A DNA stretch of 64,000 nucleotides from an uncultured Thermoanaerobaculia bacterium (GTDB lineage Bacteria; Acidobacteriota; Thermoanaerobaculia; Multivoradales; Multivoraceae): contig OX638294.1 in assembly GCA_951812325.1 (NCBI GenBank), forward strand, positions 2,644,859 through 2,708,858, given 5' to 3'. Of this stretch, positions 39,292 to 47,099 are shown piece after piece (the first letter of the stretch is position 1; each line of letters begins with the position of its first letter). Both the position numbers and the translations under genes were made by a program. The notes beneath the pieces are model-generated. The model worked only from the letters and a program-made list of their open reading frames with translations, ran no database searches and was not told the DNA's origin.

Positions 39292-41091
39292 TCAGGCCCC
39301 GGGCTGCCGATACAGGGCGCGGCTGAGCTCCTGCTTCTCTTCGATCCGGCGCTGCAGGGCGTCCATGTCGCCCTCGCGCTGGGCGCGATGGATCTCCCGG
39401 GCGAGCAGCTGGAGCCGCTGTCTGGCGAAGCGCCGGCCCAACTCGGCGAGACTGACTCGGAGTTCCTGTTCAGAAAAGGCAGACGACCGTTGTAACAAAA
39501 GGCTGGCGATGCGGTCAACAGGGTTGCCGGTCTCGTTCCCGCCCTCGGAGCGCCGCCCGAACGTCTCGACCAGCGCCGTCGAATCGATGGGGGCGGCGCC
39601 CGCCCCGGCCTGTTCCCTGACGGCACGATAGATCGCGCGCAGGGCCGGATCGAAGAAGGCGCCGGGGTCCGGCCAGTCGAACCCGTCGAGGGAGGGCGCG
39701 GCGAGGATCAACCGCAGCGCCTGCTCTTCGATCGAAGCCGTGGCCGGGGGCCGCCGCGCCGCCGACGTCACCTCCGGGGCGGCGCTCTCGGGGCGCCGGG
39801 TGACGGCAGCCGACTCGCGCAGCAGCACCTCCACCCGAACTCCGAGCCGCTCGGCCGCGTGTTCGAAGTACCCCCTGCGCGCAATCGGATCCCTGACCCG
39901 GTCGACCAGCACCCGGACCCGTGCCGCTTCCCGGGCTCTCACCCTGGGATCGAGTTCGCCCCGACTCGGCAACTCGTCGATCTCCAGCGCCACCGCGTCC
40001 CGCGCCTCGTCGACGACGCTCCGTACCGCCTCAGGCCCCTCGTCGAATCGCAGGGAGTCCGGATCCTGCCCGGCCGGGAAACGAGCGCGGCGGACCACGA
40101 GGCCGGCATCGAGCATGAGCGCCGCCGCCTTGCGCGCCGCCTCGATCCCGGCCCGGTCGCCGTCGTAGCCCAGCACCACCTCGTCCGTGTACCGGGACAG
40201 CAACCGCACCTGCTGCACCGTCAGCGCCGTGCCCATGCTCGCCACCGCCCAGTCGATGCCGGACGCGACCGCGCCGATCACGTCGAAGTAGCCTTCGACC
40301 AGGAGCGCCCGGCCCTGCTGCCGGATGCCGCGGCGAGCCGTGTCGAGACCGTAGAGCAGCGTGCCCTTGCGAAAGTGGTCGGTCTCGTTCGTGTTGACGT
40401 ACTTCGCCTGGTCGTCACCCAGGGTCCGGCCGCCGAACGCGAGCAGACGGCCCGAAGGCGACCGGATGGGGAACATCAGGCGGTTGCGGAACCGGTCGTA
40501 GGGGCGATCCGGTTGCCTGGGGCTGCGCGCGACCAGCCCGGCAGCCTCCAGGTCCGGCATCGCCAGGCTCCGGCCCAGGTCGTGCACGAGCGTCTGCCAA
40601 CCATCCGGCGCAAACCCGACACCGAACCGGGCGATCAGCTCCGACGGCACCTTGCGCCGGCGCAGGTAGTCCCGCGGCGCCGCCCCGGTCCGCAGCTTGC
40701 CGCGAAAGAAGGAGTCGGCCGCATCGAGGGCGGCCTGGATGCGGGCCGACCGATCGGCCCGCGCGTCCGCGCCGGGGGCCGCAGCCGTCCGCGCCAGCGG
40801 GACCCCGTAACGGTCGGCCATGTGTTCGATCGCAGTGGCGAAGTCATCTCCCGTCAACTCCATGTGCAGGCCAAGAGCATCGCCGCCAACGCCACAGCCG
40901 AAGCAGTAGTACAGCTTCCGCTCCGGATCGAGCGACAGGGACGGGGTCTTCTCCTTGTGGAACGGGCAGAGCGCCAGGAAGCGGTCGCCCCGGCGCTCGA
41001 CCTTCGTGTGCTCGTTGGCGATGTCGACGATGTCGATCGCCTCGCGCACGGCATCCAACGCCTCGTCGGTGAGCCTCGAACGTCCCGGCAC
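39292..41091 (-). CDS. dnaG: DNA primase DnaG
   Basis: About 599 residues. The CHC2 zinc finger is CPFHKEKTPSLS with YYCFGCGVGG; the TOPRIM core shows LLVEGYFDVIGAV and LGYDGDRAGIEAARK; a DnaB-binding C-terminal domain follows. It lays RNA primers at the replication fork. I chose GTG 41091 (PGRSRLTDEALDAVREAIDI follows), which matches the normal DnaG N-terminus. ATG 41130 would add thirteen residues and lies only eight bases from the mutS2 stop; neither has a strong ribosome site. Confidence 0.94.
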   Translation of the reverse strand: MPGRSRLTDEALDAVREAIDIVDIANEHTKVERRGDRFLALCPFHKEKTPSLSLDPERKLYYCFGCGVGGDALGLHMELTGDDFATAIEHMADRYGVPLARTAAAPGADARADRSARIQAALDAADSFFRGKLRTGAAPRDYLRRRKVPSELIARFGVGFAPDGWQTLVHDLGRSLAMPDLEAAGLVARSPRQPDRPYDRFRNRLMFPIRSPSGRLLAFGGRTLGDDQAKYVNTNETDHFRKGTLLYGLDTARRGIRQQGRALLVEGYFDVIGAVASGIDWAVASMGTALTVQQVRLLSRYTDEVVLGYDGDRAGIEAARKAAALMLDAGLVVRRARFPAGQDPDSLRFDEGPEAVRSVVDEARDAVALEIDELPSRGELDPRVRAREAARVRVLVDRVRDPIARRGYFEHAAERLGVRVEVLLRESAAVTRRPESAAPEVTSAARRPPATASIEEQALRLILAAPSLDGFDWPDPGAFFDPALRAIYRAVREQAGAGAAPIDSTALVETFGRRSEGGNETGNPVDRIASLLLQRSSAFSEQELRVSLAELGRRFARQRLQLLAREIHRAQREGDMDALQRRIEEKQELSRALYRQPGA

Positions 41092-41138
41092 GATCGCCCA
41101 TGCTACTGCGGCAGAAGGAAGGCACGACATCCGGGCTG

Positions 41139-43688
41139 CTAACGCAGCACGACTTCGGTCGCGCCGTCGCCGCCCGCCGAGGGCGGCGACGGCTCGAAAC
41201 CCGCTACCGCCGGATGGCCGCGGAGATGCTCACGGACGGCGCGGCGCAGCCGGCCGCTGCCATGACCGTGGATCACGCGCACCCGTTCGCGGCCGGAGGC
41301 CAGGGCCCGGTCGAGCCAGGCGTCCAGGGAGTCGAGCGCAGGTTCGACCTTCTGGCCGATCAGCATCAACTCCGACTCGACCGGCGCCGCCGAAGCCGCC
41401 TGGACGCGTACCCGGCCCGAGGGAGCGCGCTTGACCGGCGCCACGGCCTCCAGGACGCCGGGAGACGCCCGCACCCGTTTGCCCAGCACCAGGACAGTGG
41501 CCCGATCTTCATTCAGTTCCTGGAGCTCGCCGACCCACCCCAGCGAGCGGTGGCGTACCCGGGCCCCGGTCACCAGCGGGCGCGGCCGTTCGGGCGCCGA
41601 CCCGGATACCGGATCGCGGTCGCTGAGGTCCCCGCGGACACCGGGGTTCCCACCGCCGGGATTTCCGCGGTCCGCGCGGACGCCGGGGTCGCCGGGCGCG
41701 GCGGCTGCACGAGCGCGCGCCGCGGACCCATCGCGCCCGAGTTCCCGGTGCAGGTGGCCGGCGGCGCGGCCGAACGCCCGCTTGCCGGGTCGGGGTTGCG
41801 CCGACAGCGCGGCAAGGGCCTGATCCAACCGGTCGCGGTTCCCCCGGCGCAAGGCATCCACTTCGCGCCGCACCGCCTGATCCAGCCGTTTCCGAGCCGC
41901 CTGCAGCGAGACCTGACGGGTCTCGAAGCGGTCCCGCTCCGCCTTGGTCTCGGCCGTCAACCGGGCCAGAGCCGCCTCCCGTTCGAGCAGTCGCTCGCGA
42001 AGCTGCTCGTTGCGCTCCAGGACACGTCTCAACTGCTGGTGCTCCGAGCCGAGAAAGTGCTCTGCGCGCTCCAGCCATGCCTCCGGCAGACCGAGGCGCC
42101 GCGCCAGCACGAGAGCACGGCTGCCGCCGGGCGGCCCGATCACCAGCCGATAGGTCGGCAAGCCGCTCTCCGGGTCGAAGCTCATCGCGGCGCAGGAGGC
42201 CGATTGCGACTCGAGCGCGGCGGCGGCCAGCTGGGTCAGGTGCGTGGTGAGGATCCCCAGCGACGCGCTTTCGGCCAGACCCTCGAGCAGGGCGATGCCG
42301 AGCGCGGCGCCCTCTTCCGGATTCGTTCCGGCGCCGACCTCATCGAGCAGCACCAGGGTACGCGGTCCGGCGCAACGCCAGACTTCCCGCAGCCGCAGCA
42401 GCCGGGCACTGAAGGTCGACTGTTCGTCGAGAACGCTCTGATCGTCCCCGACCACCGCCACGACGTGATCCAGGATCGGGAACCGGCTGTCGGACGCCGC
42501 CGGTACCGGCAGGCCCGCCTGGCTCATCAGACAGAGCAGTCCGACGGTCTTGAGCGCCACCGTCTTGCCGCCGGCATTGGGACCGGTCAGCACCAGGGCC
42601 CGATGATCGACCAGTGCCAGGTCGAGCGGCGCCACTCCACCCCGGTTGCCGGCGGCGCCGAGGGCCTGCTCCCGGCGGGCGGCGAGCAGCGGGTCGAGCA
42701 GCGGATGGCGCGCGCCGCGGAGTTCAAGCGCCGCTGCCGCGCCGTCCGGCGCCGGCGGCGCGATGCCGGCCAGCACGGCGCCGACTTCGGCCGCGAAGCG
42801 CGCCACCGCCTGCAGCGCGTCGACGGCGGCAAGAAAGTCGATCCAGGCGAGGATCGCCGGGGTCATCTCCAGCACCTGCCGCACCAGGTCGGCGAGGATG
42901 CGGGACCGTTCGATCTCCTTGTCGGCGGCGATCCGCTCGATCTCGTCGTTGCCCTCCACGACCTCCGAGGGCTCGAAGTAGAAGCTGCGGCCCGAGCCGG
43001 AGCGCCCCCGGACCAGGCCCGACAGACGGCCGCGGCTACCGGACGGCAGCAGCACGGAGAAGCGGCCGCCGCGCAGGGGCGTCGAGTCATCGGCGAGCCG
43101 GTGACGGTGGTCTCTGACGTAGGCCTGAACCTGTGTCTCCAGGGCTGCCTGGGTGCGGCGCGAGTCCCGCACCAGAGCCCTGAGCCGCGGCGACGCATCG
43201 TCCCGCACCGCTCCGTGAGGATCCAGGGTGCGGCGGAGCCGCGCCGCCAGAGCGGCGCAGCCGACCGGTTCGCCGGCGCCGGCGCCATCTGCGCCGCGGG
43301 CCTCCAGCTCGCGCAGCGACTCGACTTCCGCGGCGAGCCGCGGTGTCTCTTCGCGGTTGCCCAGCCGCCCGAGGACGTCCTCGCCGGCCTCGATCGCCGA
43401 CGCGATGTCCTGGAGCGCAGAGCCGCCCAACCGGCTTCCTCCGCTCTCCAGCCGGCGCCGCAGTTCCAGGAGCTGCTGATCGAGCACCGGTACGAGGACG
43501 CCCCCTTCCAGCTCCCGGGCCACTTCGGCGTAGCGCGCCCGGCGAAGGCCGATCTCGTCAGGGTCCGTCTGCGGCGAGACGGACTGAACCAGCCTTCTGC
43601 CGGCGTCCGTCGCCGCGAACCCGCCCACGACGGAAAGCAGCGCCGGGAACTCCAGCGCTTCCGACGTCGCGCTGCTGCAGCAACTCAT
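41139..43688 (-). CDS. mutS2: MutS2 family protein with Smr domain
   Basis: An 849-residue MutS2. The ATPase has Walker A LTGPNAGGKTVALK, QSTFSARLLRL and Walker B LVLLDEVGAGTNPEEG; a coiled coil (LERNEQLRERLLEREAALAR) and a Gly/Arg-rich linker lead to a C-terminal Smr domain with VRVIHGHGSGRLRRAVREHL. MutS2 acts against recombination or on collided ribosomes, depending on the organism. The Smr segment that is LDLRG in many members reads LMLIGQKV here, lacking the acidic residue. ATG 43688; it sits between rpsU and dnaG. Confidence 0.94.
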   Translation of the reverse strand: MSCCSSATSEALEFPALLSVVGGFAATDAGRRLVQSVSPQTDPDEIGLRRARYAEVARELEGGVLVPVLDQQLLELRRRLESGGSRLGGSALQDIASAIEAGEDVLGRLGNREETPRLAAEVESLRELEARGADGAGAGEPVGCAALAARLRRTLDPHGAVRDDASPRLRALVRDSRRTQAALETQVQAYVRDHRHRLADDSTPLRGGRFSVLLPSGSRGRLSGLVRGRSGSGRSFYFEPSEVVEGNDEIERIAADKEIERSRILADLVRQVLEMTPAILAWIDFLAAVDALQAVARFAAEVGAVLAGIAPPAPDGAAAALELRGARHPLLDPLLAARREQALGAAGNRGGVAPLDLALVDHRALVLTGPNAGGKTVALKTVGLLCLMSQAGLPVPAASDSRFPILDHVVAVVGDDQSVLDEQSTFSARLLRLREVWRCAGPRTLVLLDEVGAGTNPEEGAALGIALLEGLAESASLGILTTHLTQLAAAALESQSASCAAMSFDPESGLPTYRLVIGPPGGSRALVLARRLGLPEAWLERAEHFLGSEHQQLRRVLERNEQLRERLLEREAALARLTAETKAERDRFETRQVSLQAARKRLDQAVRREVDALRRGNRDRLDQALAALSAQPRPGKRAFGRAAGHLHRELGRDGSAARARAAAAPGDPGVRADRGNPGGGNPGVRGDLSDRDPVSGSAPERPRPLVTGARVRHRSLGWVGELQELNEDRATVLVLGKRVRASPGVLEAVAPVKRAPSGRVRVQAASAAPVESELMLIGQKVEPALDSLDAWLDRALASGRERVRVIHGHGSGRLRRAVREHLRGHPAVAGFEPSPPSAGGDGATEVVLR

Positions 43689-43794
43689 TTCCGTTGCCGA
43701 TCCGCGAGCGGACCCGGTGGGCGTGCTCTCGGCATCTGTTCCGCGTCGGCGCGCGCCACCCCGGCACGGCCGGTCGCCGGGAAGTTGTTGCGAA

Positions 43795-44004
43795 TCAGAC
43801 CAGGCCGGCGCGGCGCTCCTCGGCCAGCTTGCGGAGCATCTTCTTGCGCGCCTGCATCACCTTGCGCTTGCGCTTGACCGACGGCTTCTCGAAGTGCTGG
43901 CGCTTCTTGAGCTCGGTCAGAATGCCCTCTTTCTCGCACTTCCGCTTGAAGCGGCGAAGCGCGTTCTCAAAGCTCTCGTCGTCGCGTATCTGCACTACCG
44001 GCAT
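43795..44004 (-). CDS. rpsU: Small ribosomal subunit protein bS21
   Basis: A 69-residue basic protein. MPVVQIRDDESFENALRRFK and the run KRQHFEKPSVKRKRK are diagnostic of bS21. ATG 44004 opens the conserved N-terminus; the longer frame upstream is not needed. It heads the macromolecular synthesis operon, followed after 106 bases by mutS2. Confidence 0.95.
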   Translation of the reverse strand: MPVVQIRDDESFENALRRFKRKCEKEGILTELKKRQHFEKPSVKRKRKVMQARKKMLRKLAEERRAGLV

Positions 44005-44098
44005 AGCCTGGACTCGTCCTCTCCCTTGTGAACTCAGACCCGAGCCCGAACCCGGGTCATCCGTGGCCGTCGGCACACGACGACCAAGAGAAGCGCGC

Positions 44099-44127
44099 AT
44101 TCTGCACCAGCAGATGTCCGCCGTCAA
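44099..44127 (-). promoter_or_regulatory. Predicted promoter of the rpsU-mutS2-dnaG-rpoD operon
   Basis: On the minus strand TTGACG (44122-44127) and CAGAAT (44099-44104) are spaced by 17 bases in the gap between the lipoprotein stop and rpsU. The leader would be about 90 bases long. Confidence 0.45.
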
Positions 44128-44140
44128 GGGACGGAGGCCG

Positions 44141-44935
44141 CTACTCCTCCTCTTCGACCTTGCCCTCGACCGCGTTGAGATTGGTGCGGTACACCTTGCG
44201 ATCGTCCTCCCGGAAGAACACGCCAACCGCAGCGTTGACTCCGTGCTGCTCGGGATCCCTGGGGTAGAACCAGGCGAACACGTCGTCCTCGGAGAAGTTC
44301 CGCACGTAGCTGTGGAAGACCTTGCCCAGGACGGCCTCCACTTCGGCCTCGGTCATGCCGACCTTGACTTCCGCGAGCCGTTCGGCCGTCACGTAGCGGT
44401 CTGCCTCGTACCGGGCGAGCCTCGCCGCCAGCTCCGGGTTGTCCGGGTCGTTGACCTGAGCCCGCTTCACGATTTCGATCGCCTGCCGGTAGTCGCCGCC
44501 CTTGACCACGTATTCCTGGGCCACCTGCATCTGCTCGCTGGACATCATCGCGAAGACCGCACGCTGCTCTTCGTTCATCTCGCCGCCGAGTTCCCACCCG
44601 GCTTCGTTGATGAAGTTGACGAGCTTCTGCCGGAGGGCGTCGCCTTCGTCTCCGACTTCTTCGTCCAGGACATCCGCCTGAGCGGCCAGCGCCTCGGCAT
44701 CCTCCCCTTCAGCGGGCGCCGCGGCCTGAGCGCGCAACTGCTCCAGTTCGGCCCGCCTGGCGTTCAGTGCGGCTTGAGCCTCCTCCAGCTCGGCCCAGGC
44801 CTCCGCCCTTGCGGTGTTCGTACGCTCCTCCTCGGAGGGGCCGCACGCGGCCAGAAGAGCGAATAGAAGAAGTGCAGCTGCGCCGGCGACGGAAATCGCC
44901 CGACCCGGCCGCCTGACTGGACTGAATCTCGACAT
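44141..44935 (-). CDS. OmlA/SmpA-like lipoprotein with coiled coil
   Basis: A 264-residue lipoprotein. The signal ends in the lipobox LAAC (before GPSEEER). A coiled coil follows (ARAEAWAELEEAQAALNARR and onward), then an alpha-helical section, and a C-terminal domain with AEVKVGMTEAEVEAVLGKVF, the signature of the SmpA/OmlA (BamE-like) fold, ending YRTNLNAVEGKVEEEE. It is probably anchored in the outer or inner membrane leaflet facing the periplasm. ATG 44935 has GGGAGG eight bases upstream. Exact role unknown. Confidence 0.8.
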   Translation of the reverse strand: MSRFSPVRRPGRAISVAGAAALLLFALLAACGPSEEERTNTARAEAWAELEEAQAALNARRAELEQLRAQAAAPAEGEDAEALAAQADVLDEEVGDEGDALRQKLVNFINEAGWELGGEMNEEQRAVFAMMSSEQMQVAQEYVVKGGDYRQAIEIVKRAQVNDPDNPELAARLARYEADRYVTAERLAEVKVGMTEAEVEAVLGKVFHSYVRNFSEDDVFAWFYPRDPEQHGVNAAVGVFFREDDRKVYRTNLNAVEGKVEEEE

Positions 44936-44973
44936 TCCGGCGCCTCCCTGGATCCCTGTTCGCGTCGCGGTCA

Positions 44974-45220
44974 CTATACCCCAAGGTTGGTCGCCGGGAT
45001 CCGCGGGCCTGGCCGGCAGATCGAGACCTCGACGTCGGCGGCGCCGCGGCAGCGGTGGACCAGTGCGTGATCCGGTTCACGTTGACGCCGACGCGGGCAA
45101 CCTGCCGGGCGCGCTCGCGCACCGCCGCGTCCGTGACCTCTCGGCGGGCCTCGAACAGGACGCCGACGAACGGCGGGTTGACCGGGACGCCGACCGGCAC
45201 GAGACGGGACCGAAGGCTCG
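44974..45220 (-). pseudogene. Possible frameshifted gene remnant upstream of the CAU tRNA
   Basis: Within the 395-base gap 44936-45330 the minus strand shows two runs with strong third-position GC. VPVGVPVNPPFVGVLFEARR through RVGVNVNRITHW lies in one frame and ADVEVSICRPGPRIPATNLG, ending in TAG, in another, with a shift around 45050. No convincing start precedes the first run before the tRNA. I do not recognise the family. It may be the eroded C-terminus of a lost gene; it could also be compositional chance. Confidence 0.35.
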
Positions 45221-45299
45221 ACCAGGTCCTTCGCGCAACCCGGCACGGCATCGGGCGCGCCGATCGGCTCTTGGGCAGAAGCCGGGGCGATCCTGGGGC

Positions 45300-45305
45300 T
45301 ATACT
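45300..45305 (+). promoter_or_regulatory. Possible -10 element of the CAU tRNA
   Basis: TATACT lies 25 bases before the tRNA. No good -35 is found 16-18 bases upstream; TTGGGC is 23 bases away. Weak assignment. Confidence 0.35.
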
Positions 45306-45330
45306 GCGCGACTGCGCCCGGTGTCCGAAG

Positions 45331-45403
45331 GGGTCCATAGCTCAGCGGTTAGAGCATCCGGCTCATAACCGGCAGGTCCCTGGTTCGAATCCAGGTGGGC
45401 CCA
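45331..45403 (+). tRNA. tRNA with CAT anticodon (Met elongator or Ile2)
   Basis: A full cloverleaf: acceptor GGGTCCA/TGGGCCC, D arm AGCTCAGCGGTTAGAGCA, anticodon stem CCGG/CCGG around CTCATAA (anticodon CAT) and T arm CCTGGTTCGAATCCAGG. It lacks the initiator features. The AGAGCA and anticodon-arm pattern resembles lysidine-modified tRNA-Ile2, but elongator Met is possible. Unlike tRNA-Asn, CCA is not encoded. Confidence 0.92.
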
Positions 45404-45536
45404 TGCCTCGCGGCGGCGGATCGCGCGCTTGCCGACTCCCTGCAAACCTCTCACAGAACGATACTCCGCCGGTGGACGGCGCCAGACTGACAGGTCGAAT
45501 CGCGGTCACGCCGAAGGAGCTTCGGAACGGAATTGA

Positions 45537-46277
45537 ATGGAAAGAGTCCTTGACACGATCGTAGAGCTGCAGGAGGCCAGCGTGGAACTCGCGCGCAGCC
45601 TCGCTCTGCTTGACGGAGTTCCCGACTCGATGCAGGAACTTCACGACGAATACGAGAGCAAGCGCAGCGAGATCGAAGAGCTCGAGCAGGAACGCCAGCA
45701 GGCGGAACTCGAGCGCCGCGCCGCCGAAACCGACTCGGCGGCGGGCAAGGAGAGCATCGGGCACTATCAGGAGCAGATCTCCCGCGTCACCACGCAGCGC
45801 GAGTACGGCGCGCTGCTGAGCGAGATCGACACGGTCCGCGCACAGATGCGGGAAGCGGACGAGAGGGCGCTTCTGGCCATGGAGCGCCAGGATCAGGCGT
45901 CCGCGCTCCTCGGCGAACTCCGCGGAGCCTTCGAAAGTCTGGATCTGCAGTACCAGGAGGCCCTGGCCGCCTGGGACGAGCAGAAACCGGCGCTGCGGAA
46001 GCGGGTCGAGGTGCTGAAGGGTCGGATCGAGGTCCTTCGCGAACGTCTGCCCGCCGCGACCCTGAACCTGTACGGGCGGCTGTTCGAGCGCCACGGCGGG
46101 AGCCCGCTGGCCGTCATCCGGGTCATCGAAAGCGCCCGGGCTCCGATCCGGCACTGTTCGTTCTGCAACTACCGGATCCGACCCCAGGTCGTGCTCCAGA
46201 TCCAGACCCGGGGCGCCCTCGTTCCCTGCGACTCCTGCCAACGGATCCTGTACCTGGACGCCGGAGAAACCGGCTGA
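45537..46277 (+). CDS. Coiled-coil protein with C-terminal C4 zinc ribbon
   Basis: A 246-residue protein. The first ~170 residues form a long coiled coil (EIEELEQERQQAELERRAAE and similar heptads). The C-terminus has CSFCNYRIRPQVV and VPCDSCQRILYL, a four-cysteine zinc ribbon. Bacterial proteins of this design are nucleic-acid-associated by prediction but have no firm function; the arrangement recalls the CsgA-independent zinc-ribbon family often next to RNase H or YggS genes. ATG 45537 with no strong ribosome site. The YggS-like gene follows at once and probably overlaps. Confidence 0.75.
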   Translation: MERVLDTIVELQEASVELARSLALLDGVPDSMQELHDEYESKRSEIEELEQERQQAELERRAAETDSAAGKESIGHYQEQISRVTTQREYGALLSEIDTVRAQMREADERALLAMERQDQASALLGELRGAFESLDLQYQEALAAWDEQKPALRKRVEVLKGRIEVLRERLPAATLNLYGRLFERHGGSPLAVIRVIESARAPIRHCSFCNYRIRPQVVLQIQTRGALVPCDSCQRILYLDAGETG

Positions 46278-46318
46278 GCGAGGCACCGGGAGCGACAACC
46301 GCCGAGCGCTACGCCGAG

Positions 46319-46996
46319 TTGACGGAACGGCTGTCGGACGCGTGCCGGCGCGCCGGGCGAGCCACGGACGAGGTCGTCCTGGTCGGCGCCTGCAAGCGCC
46401 AGCCCCTGCAGCGCATCCGGGAGGCCGTGGACGCCGGCCTCCGTGTTCTGGGAGAGAACCGGGTCCAGGAGGGCGAGGCGCATCGCGCAGCGTTGCTCGA
46501 GGCCGGATACGACCAGGTGGAGTGGCGCCTCATCGGGCCGCTGCAGACGAACAAGGCGCCGCGGGCATGCAGCGTGTTCGACGTGTTCGAGGCCGTCGAC
46601 CGGGTCAGGGTCGCACGCCGGCTCGACCGCGTGCTGCGGACCGCGCAGGGAGGACCGAGGACCTGCCTGCTCGAAGTGAACATCGGTCGCGAACCCAACA
46701 AGCACGGGTTCCTGCCCGAGGAGACGGACACCATGCTGGGCTTGGCCGAACTGGGCCGCCTCTCGGTCCGCGGGCTGATGGCGATTCCACCCCGACGCGC
46801 GGATCCGCGGCAGGCCCGCGGCGACTTCGCGGCCCTGCGTCGGCTGCGCGACGCACTGGGCCTGCGCGGCCTCTTCGGCGACCACGACGGTTGGCTGTCC
46901 ATGGGCATGAGTGCGGACTTCGAGGCCGCAGTGCTCGAAGGCGCCACCCACGTGCGGATCGGTTCGGCTCTGTTCGGTCCCCGCCGGCCGGGTTGA
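46319..46996 (+). CDS. YggS-family PLP-binding protein
   Basis: An alanine-racemase-fold protein of the YggS/PLPBP family, which keeps pyridoxal phosphate homeostasis. The PLP Lys is in VLVGACKRQP; LGENRVQEGEAH, WRLIGPLQTNK, VNIGREPNKHG and LSMGMSADFEAAV are family motifs. TTG 46319 gives 225 residues but leaves the first family helix short; the frame is open upstream to a CTG at 46274 that overlaps the preceding stop and would add 15 fitting residues (ATTAERYAE). The true start is therefore uncertain. It is part of the same short plus-strand operon. Confidence 0.88.
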   Translation: MTERLSDACRRAGRATDEVVLVGACKRQPLQRIREAVDAGLRVLGENRVQEGEAHRAALLEAGYDQVEWRLIGPLQTNKAPRACSVFDVFEAVDRVRVARRLDRVLRTAQGGPRTCLLEVNIGREPNKHGFLPEETDTMLGLAELGRLSVRGLMAIPPRRADPRQARGDFAALRRLRDALGLRGLFGDHDGWLSMGMSADFEAAVLEGATHVRIGSALFGPRRPG

Positions 46997-47020
46997 CCGT
47001 CGGACGTGCGCCGATATGCT
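46993..47020 (+). promoter_or_regulatory. Predicted promoter of the acyl-CoA synthetase gene
   Basis: TTGACC (46993-46998, overlapping the YggS stop) and TATGCT (47015-47020) are separated by 16 bases. The -10 coincides with the first bases of the conserved leader, so transcripts would begin inside it. Confidence 0.5.
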
Positions 47021-47086
47021 GCTTCGCGCGCCTTGCTGGACGGGTGCCCGACCGGTGTCGGTTCGACACGGACCTTCGTCGCGGGC
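47012..47086 (+). ncRNA. Candidate structured leader of the acyl-CoA synthetase gene (copy A)
   Basis: This 75-base segment is the partner of 35335-35411. It keeps the 18-base identical core, the GCGCC/GGTGC stem around TTGCTGGACG and the ACCG-GTGT-CGGT hairpin, whose loop differs at every base from CGCC in the other copy. Indels between copies break any shared reading frame, so it is not coding. It ends about 14 bases before the TTG start. Confidence 0.5.
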
Positions 47087-47099
47087 GGCCAGCAAGCGC

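Noticed and set aside
47016..47099. ATG start extending the acyl-CoA synthetase by 28 residues
   Set aside because: The ATG lies in the predicted -10 element and in the non-coding leader shared with acs; the added residues do not resemble the family.
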